Of a stretch of DNA of 64,000 bases, positions 9,755-18,441 are shown in pieces. Position 1 is the first letter of the stretch, and each line of letters opens with the position of its first letter. Position numbers and translations under genes: made by a program. The notes under the pieces were generated by a model. That model was given only the letters and a program-made list of their open reading frames with translations, ran no database searches and had not been told where the DNA came from. This DNA comes from Bacillota bacterium (GTDB lineage: Bacteria > Bacillota > Clostridia > TANB77 > CAG-465), in contig JAEWRE010000043.1 of NCBI GenBank assembly GCA_023460235.1, forward strand, positions 69,675 to 133,674, read 5' to 3'.

Positions 9755-10342
9755 ATGGAAAATAAAAAAAATGATATATTTAATTGTGGGAAAGAAATGT
9801 TTAGTGTAAAAGGATTTAAAAATACAAATATTTCTGATATTGCAAAAGAATGTGGAATATCAGTAGGTAGTTTTTACAAATACTATGAATCTAAGGATAA
9901 ACTCTTCATTGATATTTATATTGAAGAAAATATAAGACTAAAAAAAAGTTTTATTAATACAATTAATGTTGATGGTGAACCAGCAAAATTAATTAAAGAA
10001 ATAATGGCAATGAATATTAATGGAATTAATGCAAATCCAATATTAAAAGAGTGGTATGACATGGATTTTTTTAGTAAATTAGAAAAAAAATTTCATGAAG
10101 AAGGAGGTATTAAAAGTATTTATGATGTAATAAATGGTGATATAATAGATTTAATTGAAAAATGGAAAAATACGGGAAAGATAAGAAAAGATATGGATAC
10201 TGATCTTATACTTGCAATTTTTAATTCTATACCATATATAGATATTCATAAAGAAGAAATTGGAATCAATCATTTTCCACATATCTTGGATTACATAGCA
10301 GAATTTATAATAAATGGATTAAAAGATAATAATAAATTATAA
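9755..10342 (+). CDS. TetR/AcrR family transcriptional regulator
   Basis: DNA-binding repressor of 195 residues. The N-terminal TetR helix-turn-helix is clear at about residues 8-55 (a NISDIAKECGISVGSFYKYY recognition region followed by ESKDKLF). The C-terminal two-thirds is the helical ligand/dimer domain, which diverges and gives no ligand. The palindrome over its own promoter is the likely operator. A flavodoxin gene and a DUF4097 gene follow 33 bases later without a terminator and are probably co-regulated. Confidence 0.92.
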   Translation: MENKKNDIFNCGKEMFSVKGFKNTNISDIAKECGISVGSFYKYYESKDKLFIDIYIEENIRLKKSFINTINVDGEPAKLIKEIMAMNINGINANPILKEWYDMDFFSKLEKKFHEEGGIKSIYDVINGDIIDLIEKWKNTGKIRKDMDTDLILAIFNSIPYIDIHKEEIGINHFPHILDYIAEFIINGLKDNNKL

Positions 10343-10375
10343 TATATAAAAAATAGATAAGGATAAGGTGAAAAT

Positions 10376-10822
10376 ATGAAAATATTAATTATATACAAAT
10401 CACGTCATAAGATGAATACAGAAAAGATAGCAAAAGCTATGGCTGAAGAAATTAATGCAGATTTAAAGAAAATTGAAGAAGTTAAAATAGATGATATATT
10501 AAAGTATGATATTATTGGTTTCGGATCAGGCATTTATGCTGGAAAGATGCATAAGAAAATATATAGATTTATAAGCAAAATTCCTTCATCTAAAATGAAT
10601 GTATTCATATTTTGTACTTCAGGTTCAGGTAAATATGAGGAAAAACATGAGGTTAGAGATAGACTTTTAGAAAAGGGATATAATGTTATAGGTGAATTTA
10701 GTTGTCCTGGTGAATTTAGTCCGTTTGGATTTAATGTTGACAAAAAAGGACATCCTGATGAAAAAGATATTAAAGATGCACGTGAATTCATAAAGAATAT
10801 ATGTGGGGAGAATATAAAGTGA
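10376..10822 (+). CDS. Flavodoxin-domain protein
   Basis: A 148-residue flavodoxin-like protein: first strand and FMN-phosphate loop at residues 1-20 (MKILIIYKSRHKMNTEKIA), a FGSGIYAGKMHKK segment near residue 45-60 and an FCTSGSGKYEEKH segment near 75-90 that fits the isoalloxazine loops. The phosphate loop departs from the classic TGNTE pattern. Family members carry electrons using bound FMN in the cytosol. It lies downstream of the TetR gene and its stop overlaps the next start, so it is translationally coupled to the DUF4097 gene. Confidence 0.8.
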   Translation: MKILIIYKSRHKMNTEKIAKAMAEEINADLKKIEEVKIDDILKYDIIGFGSGIYAGKMHKKIYRFISKIPSSKMNVFIFCTSGSGKYEEKHEVRDRLLEKGYNVIGEFSCPGEFSPFGFNVDKKGHPDEKDIKDAREFIKNICGENIK

Positions 10823-11733
10823 AATATAAAGTGAGAATAATGGGTATAATAATTATAATTATATTTATCTTAGGAGTAGGAGTATTTAATATGATTAAAG
10901 AAATAAATGAAGAAGAAAACTATTCAATTGAAAAAATTGACGGGATACAAATAGATGTATCGAATATAAGGATTAAAATTATAAGTTCTAAGAATAATGA
11001 TACAGTTAAGGTTAATTTTCATGGGAAGGCAATGCAAGAAATTAAACTTGTTTCTGAAATAAATAATAATAATCTTTTTATAAAAGTAAAACGTAATCAC
11101 GAAAAATTACCAATATATGAAAAAGTTGAAATTGATGTATATCTTCCAGCTAACTATTCAAAGGATTTTTCAGTTAATACATTATCCAGTTATGTAGATA
11201 TGGATAATTTTGGCCTAAAAAAGTTCACATATAGTACATTATCTGGAAATCTAAAAGTAGATACATTGAGTGCTGAAAAGATTTCTATGAGTTCTTCATC
11301 AGGACCTCTGATTTTGGAAAAATTGATTACAAAAGAATTGGAAATAAAAGGAGAATCATCTGCAATCAATATTGATAAATGTGATACCGATAAGGCAATA
11401 ATAGAAACATCATCAGGAAGTATAACTTTGAAAAATACCAGTGGAAGTTTAAATCTAAAAAGTAGTTCTGGTAAGATATTAGTTACCTATAATGAATTTG
11501 AAGAAAAAGAAGTAAATATTCAAACAACATCTGGAAGTATCAATCTAGAATTACCAAATTCTGCTGAGTTTTTAATTGATGCTAAAACTTCCACAGGTAA
11601 TGTTCAATCAAATTTTCCTATTGATACTAAATTGAATATCGATAAAAAATATATTCAAGGTCAAATAGGTACCAAAAACAATAAGATATCGCTTAAAACA
11701 TTATCAGGAAGTATAAAAGTATTGAAAAAATAA
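10819..11733 (+). CDS. Membrane-anchored DUF4097 beta-helix protein
   Basis: About 304 residues: one N-terminal membrane helix (GIIIIIIFILGVGVFNMI) followed by a regular beta-repeat region with recurring SSSG/TSSGSI motifs (residues ~110-300), the pattern of DUF4097 (putative adhesin-like, right-handed beta-helix). I choose the GTG at 10819, which overlaps the flavodoxin TGA and has GGGGAG 8 bases upstream; an ATG at 10801 without a ribosome site is the alternative. In Firmicutes such proteins often belong to envelope-stress or anti-sigma-like operons; here it is the third gene of the TetR operon. Confidence 0.8.
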   Translation: MKYKVRIMGIIIIIIFILGVGVFNMIKEINEEENYSIEKIDGIQIDVSNIRIKIISSKNNDTVKVNFHGKAMQEIKLVSEINNNNLFIKVKRNHEKLPIYEKVEIDVYLPANYSKDFSVNTLSSYVDMDNFGLKKFTYSTLSGNLKVDTLSAEKISMSSSSGPLILEKLITKELEIKGESSAINIDKCDTDKAIIETSSGSITLKNTSGSLNLKSSSGKILVTYNEFEEKEVNIQTTSGSINLELPNSAEFLIDAKTSTGNVQSNFPIDTKLNIDKKYIQGQIGTKNNKISLKTLSGSIKVLKK

Positions 11734-11752
11734 ATTTGCTAAATAATAATAT

Positions 11753-11815
11753 AATAATACAATAAAAAAATAAAAATTTCCTTTTTATTAGAAAAAGTAT
11801 TGTATTATTTTTTTT
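11753..11815 (+). terminator. Terminator of the TetR operon
   Basis: Twelve-base arms AATAATACAATA (11753-11764) and complement (11798-11809) around a 33-base loop, then a T run. Confidence 0.75.
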
Positions 11816-11851
11816 GTATATTATAATATAAAGAGAACGTGAGGAAAATAT

Positions 11852-12466
11852 ATGAAAAAAAAATCTAATTTATTAATTATAATTGCACCTATATTATATG
11901 TTTTAGCAGTAATAATAGGAGGAGCATTAAAAGAAAACTATAGTCATATATTCAATTCTATAAGCGAATTGTCACTTGTAGGAACAGAAAGAATATTTGT
12001 AGTAGAATTGTTATTTACTATTTATAATATACTAATCATATTTTATTCAATATATAATTTGTGTGTATCATGGAAAAAGCTAAAGAAGTTGCAAATATTT
12101 ACACTTTTATCTATATTGTTATGCGGTATAGGCGGGATTATAGCAATAATTTTCCCACAAGAAACTAGAAATTCTACATTAACTTTTGTTGGAATGATGC
12201 ATTTTGTTGCAGCAGGTATTACTGCAATTACTTCAATGAGTGCTACTTTGCTTTCTGCATTTGAATATAAATATGATGAAAAAGCTAAAAAATATTCAGT
12301 TTATTCACTTATTACATTTTTCATAGTACTTGTTTTTGGTGCTCTTGGACCAATAATGATTTCAACAGGAATAGATACTTATTTTGGTGTTGTTGAAAGA
12401 ATTACAATCGGTGCTTTTATGATTTGGTTATTTATGACTGGACTTACAAAGTATAGATCAAGATAG
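11852..12466 (+). CDS. DUF998 family six-helix membrane protein
   Basis: A 204-residue protein with six hydrophobic helices. The opening LLIIIAPILYVLAVIIGG, the early loop HIFNSISELSL, and the central segments CGIGGIIAIIFP and GMMHFVAAGI fit the DUF998 family of small integral membrane proteins of unknown function. It lies between two terminators and is therefore a single-gene unit. Confidence 0.8.
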   Translation: MKKKSNLLIIIAPILYVLAVIIGGALKENYSHIFNSISELSLVGTERIFVVELLFTIYNILIIFYSIYNLCVSWKKLKKLQIFTLLSILLCGIGGIIAIIFPQETRNSTLTFVGMMHFVAAGITAITSMSATLLSAFEYKYDEKAKKYSVYSLITFFIVLVFGALGPIMISTGIDTYFGVVERITIGAFMIWLFMTGLTKYRSR

Positions 12467-12482
12467 TTTATTGATATTTAAG

Positions 12483-12507
12483 ACCATATGTATATATGGT
12501 TTTTTTG
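12483..12507 (+). terminator. Terminator
   Basis: ACCATA/TATGGT hairpin followed by seven T residues. Confidence 0.75.
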
Positions 12508-12565
12508 TGCCTTTTTTGTAACTATAAATGTATTAAATTAATATAATTAAATAAGGGGTGGTCTT

Positions 12566-12634
12566 ATGGAAGAAAATATTGATTTAATGAACCAAACAGC
12601 ACCTGAAATGGAAGGCGCAGAGGGGGAGGGATAA
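12566..12634 (+). CDS. 22-residue ORF upstream of the M23 peptidase
   Basis: Reads MEENIDLMNQTAPEMEGAEGEG, with an AAGGGGTGG ribosome site 6-7 bases upstream. Its last codons (GAG GGG GAG GGA TAA) form the ribosome site of the peptidase gene, whose ATG lies 3 bases after the stop. The acidic composition and tight spacing argue for translational coupling; whether the peptide itself has a role is unknown. Confidence 0.45.
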   Translation: MEENIDLMNQTAPEMEGAEGEG

Positions 12635-12637
12635 TTT

Positions 12638-13342
12638 ATGGCGTATATAACTAAATTACCGTTTGAAGGAATATTTAAAGTAACTTACCCGTATGGAGTA
12701 AAAGATTCAAACTATGCTTCTGGATATCATCAAGGAATTGACATGGGAAACTCAGAAATGCCTCAAGTATATTCAATAAATAATGCAGTCATATCATATG
12801 CAGGATGGGAAAATGCTAATGATAAAAAACAGGGCTTTGGACTATATATATCTGCAAAATTTGATGTAACTGATACAGGGTATAAAAAAGTATTTTATGC
12901 ACATTTAAGTGAAATAAAGGTTTCAGTTGGTCAGTCAGTAAATAATGCTACAATAATTGGAATAATGGGAAGTACCGGATTTAGTACAGGTCCACACACA
13001 CATATTGAGATAAGAGAATATGATAGTAGTAATAAACTACTAAAGATACTAAATTCCGCATCGTATATGGGAATACCAAATGAAATAGGAACTTATGATA
13101 GTGCAAATTATAGAACAGAAATTTCTGGTAGCAATTATACAACTGGAAGATATGTTGTTACTGCAAGCGATGGACTTAATGTAAGAACAGGACCTGGTGT
13201 TGATAATGCTAAAGCAAGAAATCAAAGATTTCCAAATGGTGCTTATCCAAATGGTCAAGTTTTTGATGTATTTGAAGTAAAAGACGGTTGGGGTAGAACT
13301 CCAAGCGGATGGGTATCATTACAATATAGTAAAAAGATGTAG
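12638..13342 (+). CDS. M23 (LytM-type) peptidoglycan endopeptidase with C-terminal SH3 domain
   Basis: A 234-residue cell-wall hydrolase. The zinc ligands are visible: HQGIDMG (HxxxD, residues ~32-38), an FYAHL segment (~88) and HTHIEIR (HxH, ~117-122). After a linker, residues ~165-234 form a bacterial SH3 domain (DGLNVRTGPG, GWGRTPSGWV) for wall binding. There is no signal peptide or membrane helix, so secretion would need lysis or a non-classical route, as for phage endolysins. It follows a 22-codon ORF by 3 bases and its 3' end overlaps its terminator. Confidence 0.88.
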   Translation: MAYITKLPFEGIFKVTYPYGVKDSNYASGYHQGIDMGNSEMPQVYSINNAVISYAGWENANDKKQGFGLYISAKFDVTDTGYKKVFYAHLSEIKVSVGQSVNNATIIGIMGSTGFSTGPHTHIEIREYDSSNKLLKILNSASYMGIPNEIGTYDSANYRTEISGSNYTTGRYVVTASDGLNVRTGPGVDNAKARNQRFPNGAYPNGQVFDVFEVKDGWGRTPSGWVSLQYSKKM

Positions 13343-13360
13343 AATTTTCTACATCTTTTT
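13331..13360 (+). terminator. Terminator overlapping the end of the M23 gene
   Basis: AAAAAGATGTAGA (13331-13343) and its complement (13348-13360); the 5' arm contains the stop codon of the peptidase. Confidence 0.9.
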
Positions 13361-13389
13361 ACTATTATAGCATATTTTTGTCGCTTGTG

Positions 13390-13418
13390 TTGACATAAAC
13401 ATATAATTATTGTATAAT
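13390..13418 (+). promoter_or_regulatory. Strong sigma-A promoter of the Big_2 protein gene
   Basis: Consensus TTGACA (13390-13395), 17 bases, TATAAT (13413-13418), 56 bases before the start codon. Confidence 0.85.
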
Positions 13419-13473
13419 TATTGTGAAGTTAATAGAAACAAAAAATATAAATTATATTTTAGGAGGAATTAAT

Positions 13474-15144
13474 ATGAAGAAGGTAAAATTTTTACGGAAT
13501 TTAGGTATTATTGTGATGGTTGTGGCAATGATAATGCCATCAATCAGTGTAAGTGCAGCTAGTAACAAATACGATGCTGTGAATTTCACACCTAATCAGT
13601 ATTCTACAGTTTATTATACAGATAAACTTTCGGAATCTGAAGCGGCTTGCTACGAAAATGTGGAGGCATATGCTACATTTGGTGAAATATACAATTACTT
13701 TGCAACAATGATAAAAAATGCTGCGGTAAGGCAAGGAAAAGCAACATATGTACGCTCAATTTCCAATATACAAGATGCAAATGAATTATCTGCATTTGCA
13801 TACGATAATGCGGGGTTTCTTTATGACAATGGAGCTCTTATTGTAAGAAATGGGCGTGGAAATTGGGATGATTATCCAAGTCGTCTGGATTTATCTAAAA
13901 TGTTGACATTTCTAGGGGAAAATAAGATAACGTTATATGGCATAAGAAATGCCACATATATTAAAGATGTAAAATATAGTCCTTATCCAAGTTATGTTTA
14001 TCAATGCGGTTTATTAAATCTTAGCCCAACTCATAAATTTAATCCATATGGGAAAGTAAAAAAAGCGGATCTTCATATTATTGGAAAGCGAATAGTAAAC
14101 AACAATGGGTATGGAATTATTTCCCAGGATGAACAAAAAGCATTTGAGATGACATTTAAAGTCAAATTTACATCGCAGTCATCTAATAATGTTGTTACTG
14201 AAACTCAAAATTTAATTGTTGGTGATACTAGAGATATATATTTTAATTCTAACACAGATTATAATTTCTCAGTTGAAAACAGTTATGTTGCAGATATTCA
14301 ATATACATCTACAAATGGAAATTCTGAATATGCTAGAATTGTTGCAAAAAATCCAGGTTCTACAACTATTAATATTACCCTTAACGGAGTAGTCGTAAAG
14401 AAAGTAAATATTACTGTTTCTCCAAACAATATATATACTATTTCTATTCCAGATACTAAAATAAAGGTCGGTACAGTGGTTAAAATTCAACCAACAATAA
14501 ACTCTAATCAAAATGTTAGTCTTGCTTGGAGTAGTAGTGTACCTTCAGTTGCCAATGTTGATAGTTATGGTAACGTTACTGCATATAATGTAGGATATAC
14601 TACTATTACAGTAAAAACCAGTAATAATATCACAGCAACTTGCGTGGTAACTGTTTATGCAAATTCAATATGGTTTCAGTATAGCTCTTATGAGGCAACT
14701 GTCAATACTGAATTTTATATACCAGTTAATATGAATCCTCAAAATCAATATGTATACTGGGAAAGTAGTAACTCTAACGTTCTATCCGTTGATACTTCAA
14801 GTGGAAAAATTAAAGCTTTATCAACAGGTACAGCGTATATTACAGCAAGCTTATATGATGGAACGACAAAAGCTTCGTGCCTTGTAATTGTCAAAGCTTC
14901 TAAAGTTTTATTTAACTCAACTAGTAAAGAAATTAAAGTCGGATCATCATATAATGTTATTTCAGATATTTCAGGAAATTTAAATGGTCAGAATTATTAC
15001 TTCTGGTCTGATGATTCTAGTATCGCGTATGTTGATGCTTCTAATGGATGGGTAATAGGTAAAAAAGAAGGTATTACGTATATTCATCTTTCAATAAATG
15101 GATATGAGACATCTAAATTAAGAGTGTTGGTTTTAAATCCGTAA
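13474..15144 (+). CDS. Secreted surface protein with three Big_2 (Ig-like) domains
   Basis: A 556-residue exported protein. The ATG at 13474 has AGGAGG 7 bases upstream; the frame is open 17 codons further up without such a site. A signal peptide ends near residue 27 (MVVAMIMPSISVSA-A). Residues ~30-230 form a globular domain of unknown kind (ESEAACYENVEAYATFGEIYNYF; GNWDDYPSRLDLSKML). Three Big_2-type domains follow (about 315-395, 398-475, 478-556), each with the W-S/D-S-S/D-x-x-V-x-V-D-x-x-x-G pattern. No sortase motif or anchor is seen. It has its own promoter and terminator. Big_2 domains usually bind carbohydrates or proteins at the cell surface. Confidence 0.82.
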   Translation: MKKVKFLRNLGIIVMVVAMIMPSISVSAASNKYDAVNFTPNQYSTVYYTDKLSESEAACYENVEAYATFGEIYNYFATMIKNAAVRQGKATYVRSISNIQDANELSAFAYDNAGFLYDNGALIVRNGRGNWDDYPSRLDLSKMLTFLGENKITLYGIRNATYIKDVKYSPYPSYVYQCGLLNLSPTHKFNPYGKVKKADLHIIGKRIVNNNGYGIISQDEQKAFEMTFKVKFTSQSSNNVVTETQNLIVGDTRDIYFNSNTDYNFSVENSYVADIQYTSTNGNSEYARIVAKNPGSTTINITLNGVVVKKVNITVSPNNIYTISIPDTKIKVGTVVKIQPTINSNQNVSLAWSSSVPSVANVDSYGNVTAYNVGYTTITVKTSNNITATCVVTVYANSIWFQYSSYEATVNTEFYIPVNMNPQNQYVYWESSNSNVLSVDTSSGKIKALSTGTAYITASLYDGTTKASCLVIVKASKVLFNSTSKEIKVGSSYNVISDISGNLNGQNYYFWSDDSSIAYVDASNGWVIGKKEGITYIHLSINGYETSKLRVLVLNP

Positions 15145-15158
15145 TAATATTTTAATTT

Positions 15159-15191
15159 AAAATGTGGGGCATTTAGATGTCCCACATTTTT
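15159..15191 (+). terminator. Terminator
   Basis: AAAATGTGGG (15159-15168) pairs with CCCACATTTT (15181-15190), followed by T residues. Confidence 0.9.
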
Positions 15192-15276
15192 GTTTTTCTT
15201 TTTATTATACTTTTACTATTGAAAAAAACAACAAATAAGTGTATAATTATATATATTAAAATCGGAGGTGATAACC

Positions 15277-15762
15277 ATGTTGATAGATGTTGAAAAAATG
15301 AGGATGCTTAAAACAGATAATCCTGATATGAAATTTAAACTTGTAAAACAAAATTTAGAACGTTTTTTTAGAGATTATATATATTATTTTAACGTATATG
15401 ATAGAACAGAGTTGATTATTGATGCTGGTTATCTACCTTATCATTATCTTGATGTGGAAGTAATAAATAGAGTTATTTCTCTTCTTGAAGAAGAACTTGG
15501 ATATTCAATCATAATTGTTAAAATAAGTAACACAGATCAAATAGGATATAAAAAAGGTGATCTGATAAATATAAGATTATTTGATAGAAAAACGGCTACT
15601 CCAAAAGAGGTAGACGATTATTTTAACTTAAAAATGTTTCAACCAATATATTCTTCATTACATAATTTTTGTAATATGGATGGTGCCGTAAAAGCTGATT
15701 CATATATATCTTGTTTAAACAATGAAAATGGTTTATTACTTGATAGAAGTAATACTTTATAA
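15277..15762 (+). CDS. Hypothetical soluble protein
   Basis: A 161-residue acidic protein with no recognised family. ATG at 15277 has GGAGGTGAT 5 bases upstream; a GTG three codons earlier is inside the ribosome site and is rejected. The sequence predicts alternating helices and strands (LIIDAGYLPYHYLDVEVINRVI, GYSIIIVKI). It precedes the PAP2 gene by 15 bases, so the two may be co-transcribed. Confidence 0.65.
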   Translation: MLIDVEKMRMLKTDNPDMKFKLVKQNLERFFRDYIYYFNVYDRTELIIDAGYLPYHYLDVEVINRVISLLEEELGYSIIIVKISNTDQIGYKKGDLINIRLFDRKTATPKEVDDYFNLKMFQPIYSSLHNFCNMDGAVKADSYISCLNNENGLLLDRSNTL

Positions 15763-15777
15763 TAAAGATGGTGTAAA

Positions 15778-16407
15778 ATGAAAAAAATAAAAATACTTAC
15801 AGTTATATTACCTATAATTTTGTTTATACTTTTAGCAATATATGTACAAGCAGGTACAACTACAATATTAGAAGAAAGTTTTTATTTTGAACTAGTTGAA
15901 CATAAAACAGAAACTATAGTTTCAATAATGAAAATTATATCTCATATTGGTGGTACTATTTCAGTATTCTGTTTATGTTTAGGATTATTTATTTTTAATA
16001 AAACTAGAATAAAGTATGCAATACCAATATCGCTTACTGTTATTTGGTCAGTAGTAATAAATTTATTTTTAAAAAATATCTTTGCTAGAGAAAGACCTGA
16101 TATATTGCAATTAATACAAGAAACGAATTACAGCTTTCCAAGTGGTCATTCGATGACAAATGCAGCATTATACACAATGGCAATAATGCTCGTAAATCAC
16201 TACATAAAGAATAAAAAAACTAAATATTCATTATGTATTGCTTTTTCACTAATTCCAATACTTATCGGAATAAGTAGAATTTATTTAGGAGTTCATTATT
16301 TAGGTGATGTAGTAGGAGGATTTTTACTTGGTATATCAATTGCTATAATAATATATTTTATTTGGAAAAAAGTATATATAGATAAAAAGGAAAAGTCAAT
16401 AATATAG
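15778..16407 (+). CDS. PAP2 family membrane phosphatase
   Basis: Integral membrane lipid phosphatase (209 aa, six helices). All three parts of the PAP2/phosphatidate-phosphatase signature are present: KNIFARERP (KxxxxxxRP, near residue 99), PSGH (near 121) and SRIYLGVHYLGD (SRxxxxxHxxxD, near 163-174). Likely substrates are undecaprenyl pyrophosphate, phosphatidylglycerophosphate or lysophospholipid; they cannot be separated by sequence. It is followed 17 bases later by the PPC-domain gene. Confidence 0.92.
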   Translation: MKKIKILTVILPIILFILLAIYVQAGTTTILEESFYFELVEHKTETIVSIMKIISHIGGTISVFCLCLGLFIFNKTRIKYAIPISLTVIWSVVINLFLKNIFARERPDILQLIQETNYSFPSGHSMTNAALYTMAIMLVNHYIKNKKTKYSLCIAFSLIPILIGISRIYLGVHYLGDVVGGFLLGISIAIIIYFIWKKVYIDKKEKSII

Positions 16408-16424
16408 CTGTTTAGGAGGTTTTC

Positions 16425-16844
16425 ATGAAAGTAAAAAATATTGGAACTAAATATGTTGTAAGATTAGATAAAGGTGAAGAAGTAATAGAATCTTTAAAAG
16501 AAATTTGTAAAGAAAATAATATAAAACTTGCAAGTATTTCTGGAATTGGTGCTTCAAACAAAGTAACACTTGGACTTTTTAATACTTCTGAGAAAAAGTA
16601 CTATTCAAAAGATTTAGAAGGTGTTTTTGAAATAACTAGCTTAATTGGAAATATTTCTACAATGAATGATGAAGTATATTTACATTTACATTGTAATGTA
16701 TCAGATTCAGATTTAACTGTTTATGGTGGACATTTAAACTATTGTAGAATAAGTGCAACATGTGAATTGATTATAGATGCTATTGATTCAACTGTTGATA
16801 GATATTTTGACGAAGAAATAGGACTTAATTTGTTTAAGTTATAA
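16425..16844 (+). CDS. PPC/DUF296 domain protein
   Basis: A 139-residue single-domain protein of the PPC (plants and prokaryotes conserved, DUF296) family. Landmarks are a LASISGIGASNKVTLGLF segment (residues ~36-53) and the HLHCNVSDSDLTVYGGHL segment (~85-102), whose histidines bind metal in characterised structures. Bacterial members are trimeric and of uncertain function; some are annotated as DNA-binding because of the plant AT-hook fusions, but no DNA-binding element is present here. Confidence 0.88.
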   Translation: MKVKNIGTKYVVRLDKGEEVIESLKEICKENNIKLASISGIGASNKVTLGLFNTSEKKYYSKDLEGVFEITSLIGNISTMNDEVYLHLHCNVSDSDLTVYGGHLNYCRISATCELIIDAIDSTVDRYFDEEIGLNLFKL

Positions 16845-16848
16845 TTCT

Positions 16849-16886
16849 AATACTTGAAATAAATATATTTATTTCAAGTATTTTCT
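16849..16886 (+). terminator. Terminator after the PPC gene
   Basis: AATACTTGAAATAAATA and its complement form a long AT-rich hairpin (16849-16882) followed by TTCTTTTT. Confidence 0.8.
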
Positions 16887-16951
16887 TTTTAATTTAATAG
16901 ATTTATTATATTGAAAAATATGATAATCTGTGTTAGAATATTATTATATAT

Positions 16952-17027
16952 TGGGGTATAGCCAAGTGGTAAGGCATCGGTCTCTGAATCCGACATTTCG
17001 CTGGTTCGAATCCAGCTACCCCAGCCA
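16952..17027 (+). tRNA. tRNA-Gln (CTG)
   Basis: Acceptor TGGGGTA/TACCCCA, anticodon loop CTCTGAA (CTG), T arm GCTGG-TTCGAAT-CCAGC, encoded CCA. The innermost anticodon-stem pair is T-T. It complements the TTG isoacceptor at 7463. Confidence 0.92.
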
Positions 17028-17105
17028 AAATAAGTAGTACTATAGGTAAAATATAAGCTTATAGTCTATTTTATATTAAATAAAAGAATAATTATAGGTG
17101 ATGTT

Positions 17106-17537
17106 ATGTTTGAAAATGATATTTTTTTTAGTGAGAATATAAATGAAGAGTTTGGCATAAAAACCAATATACAAAAGCTTGAAAATGGAGAATTGCGTGC
17201 AAGACTTATTGGCAATGATAAATCCTCATATATAAGAACAGAATCTGGTGACAATGAATACTGGCAAAGAGCACACTATCATAATTATCTTAATGAAATG
17301 TATATTGTGCAGTCTGGAAAAATAATTATAGCTGTAAAAAAAGACGATGATGTAGAGTTTATAACATTAAATAAAGATGATTATTTTGTTTTACCTAGTA
17401 AAACATCACACAATGTATATATGTTTAAAAATACAGTTACTCATACAGTAAAATTTGGTGATATAATTGAAAGCGATTGGAACTTAGATGAGCCATTTAA
17501 TAATATTACTCAAAACATTGAAATTGACTTAATGTAA
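17106..17537 (+). CDS. Cupin-fold protein
   Basis: A 143-residue single-domain cupin. Motif 1 appears as RAHYHNYLNEMYIVQSGKI (residues ~57-75, with the HxH...E metal-ligand pattern), and motif 2 as DYFVLPSKTSHNVYM (~97-111). Bacterial cupins of this size are metal-dependent isomerases, dioxygenases or sugar-binding sensors; nothing here selects among them. It uses a modest AGGTGATG site and lies between tRNA-Gln and a hypothetical gene. Confidence 0.8.
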   Translation: MFENDIFFSENINEEFGIKTNIQKLENGELRARLIGNDKSSYIRTESGDNEYWQRAHYHNYLNEMYIVQSGKIIIAVKKDDDVEFITLNKDDYFVLPSKTSHNVYMFKNTVTHTVKFGDIIESDWNLDEPFNNITQNIEIDLM

Positions 17538-17622
17538 GACTTTAATATTGACAAATCAATAAATAAATTGTATAATAGATAAAAAAATTATGTATACTTT
17601 ATTGCACCTGAAAGGAGTATTA

Positions 17623-18063
17623 ATGTCAAAAAATAATCTGACATCTATTGAAAAAGGAAAAATTGCTTATAATTTAATAGTTGGAGATGAAAGAGTGACT
17701 TCTAATGTTAAATTAAGTGATATCTTTTTTTATTTAACAGGGTTACCGTCACAGTATTCAACTATTGATCGGTATCTTGTTGAATACTTAATGTCTTTAG
17801 ATACAAAGTCTGCTAATGAACACGTTTTGTTATTAATTAATAAGAATTTTTTAGAATCTATTTTAAATCTTAATAAATGTGCTTCAAAAAGATATACTGA
17901 TGCTAAAGATTACATTAAAGAAAACAAAATAAGCTCAAAATATTTAATTGATTTTTTGATATTTTCAACAGAGTTAGATTGCTACACAGAATTACTAAAT
18001 AAAGTTGAAAAACTTTATGAAAAGGAAGCTGAAAGAGGGAAGTTAGTTAGAAGTAAATTTTGA
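17623..18063 (+). CDS. Hypothetical helical protein
   Basis: A 146-residue soluble, largely helical basic protein, not recognised. The ATG at 17623 has AAAGGAG 6 bases upstream; an earlier in-frame ATG at 17590 lacks a site. A terminator follows at once. Confidence 0.65.
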   Translation: MSKNNLTSIEKGKIAYNLIVGDERVTSNVKLSDIFFYLTGLPSQYSTIDRYLVEYLMSLDTKSANEHVLLLINKNFLESILNLNKCASKRYTDAKDYIKENKISSKYLIDFLIFSTELDCYTELLNKVEKLYEKEAERGKLVRSKF

Positions 18064-18075
18064 AAAAAATGTAAT

Positions 18076-18109
18076 AAAAAACACCTTAGAAATTGTCTAA
18101 GGTGTTTTG
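18076..18109 (+). terminator. Terminator between convergent units
   Basis: AACACCTTAGA pairs with TCTAAGGTGTT, flanked by A and T runs, so it can serve the plus-strand gene and also the tRNAs on the minus strand. Confidence 0.85.
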
Positions 18110-18128
18110 TTATTCCAAATTTATATTT

Positions 18129-18214
18129 TGGTGGGCAGGGATGGATTCGAACCATCGTAGGCGTACGCCAACAGATTTACAGTCTGCCCCCTTTAGCCAC
18201 TCGGGCACCTACCC
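18129..18214 (-). tRNA. tRNA-Tyr (GTA)
   Basis: Class II tRNA with acceptor GGGTAGG/CCTGCCC, anticodon loop CTGTAAA (GTA), a long variable arm and T arm GATGG-TTCGAAT-CCATC, encoded CCA. Confidence 0.95.
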
Positions 18215-18236
18215 AGGAATAAAATATATATAAAAA

Positions 18237-18313
18237 TGGTGGGCCTTCAAGGATTCGAACCTTGGACCATCCGGTTATGAGCCGGGTGCTCTGACCAACT
18301 GAGCTAAAGGCCC
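18237..18313 (-). tRNA. tRNA with CAT anticodon (Met elongator or Ile2)
   Basis: Acceptor GGGCCTT/AAGGCCC, anticodon loop CTCATAA (CAT), T arm CAAGG-TTCGAAT-CCTTG, encoded CCA. Elongator Met and lysidine-modified Ile2 cannot be separated with certainty by eye; a TilS-determinant scan would decide. Confidence 0.9.
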
Positions 18314-18407
18314 ACTTACGTGGAACATTTATATTATAATTGATTTGAAGTTAAAAGTCAATACTTTTTAAGTAATTTTTTGATAAAAAACTACATTGGA
18401 TTTAATC

Positions 18408-18437
18408 AAAAAATAAAAGAGCATATATATGCTCTTT
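18408..18437 (-). terminator. Terminator of ychF
   Basis: On the minus strand AAAGAGCATA/TATGCTCTTT followed by TATTTTTT, directly after the ychF stop. Confidence 0.85.
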
Positions 18438-18441
18438 CATT

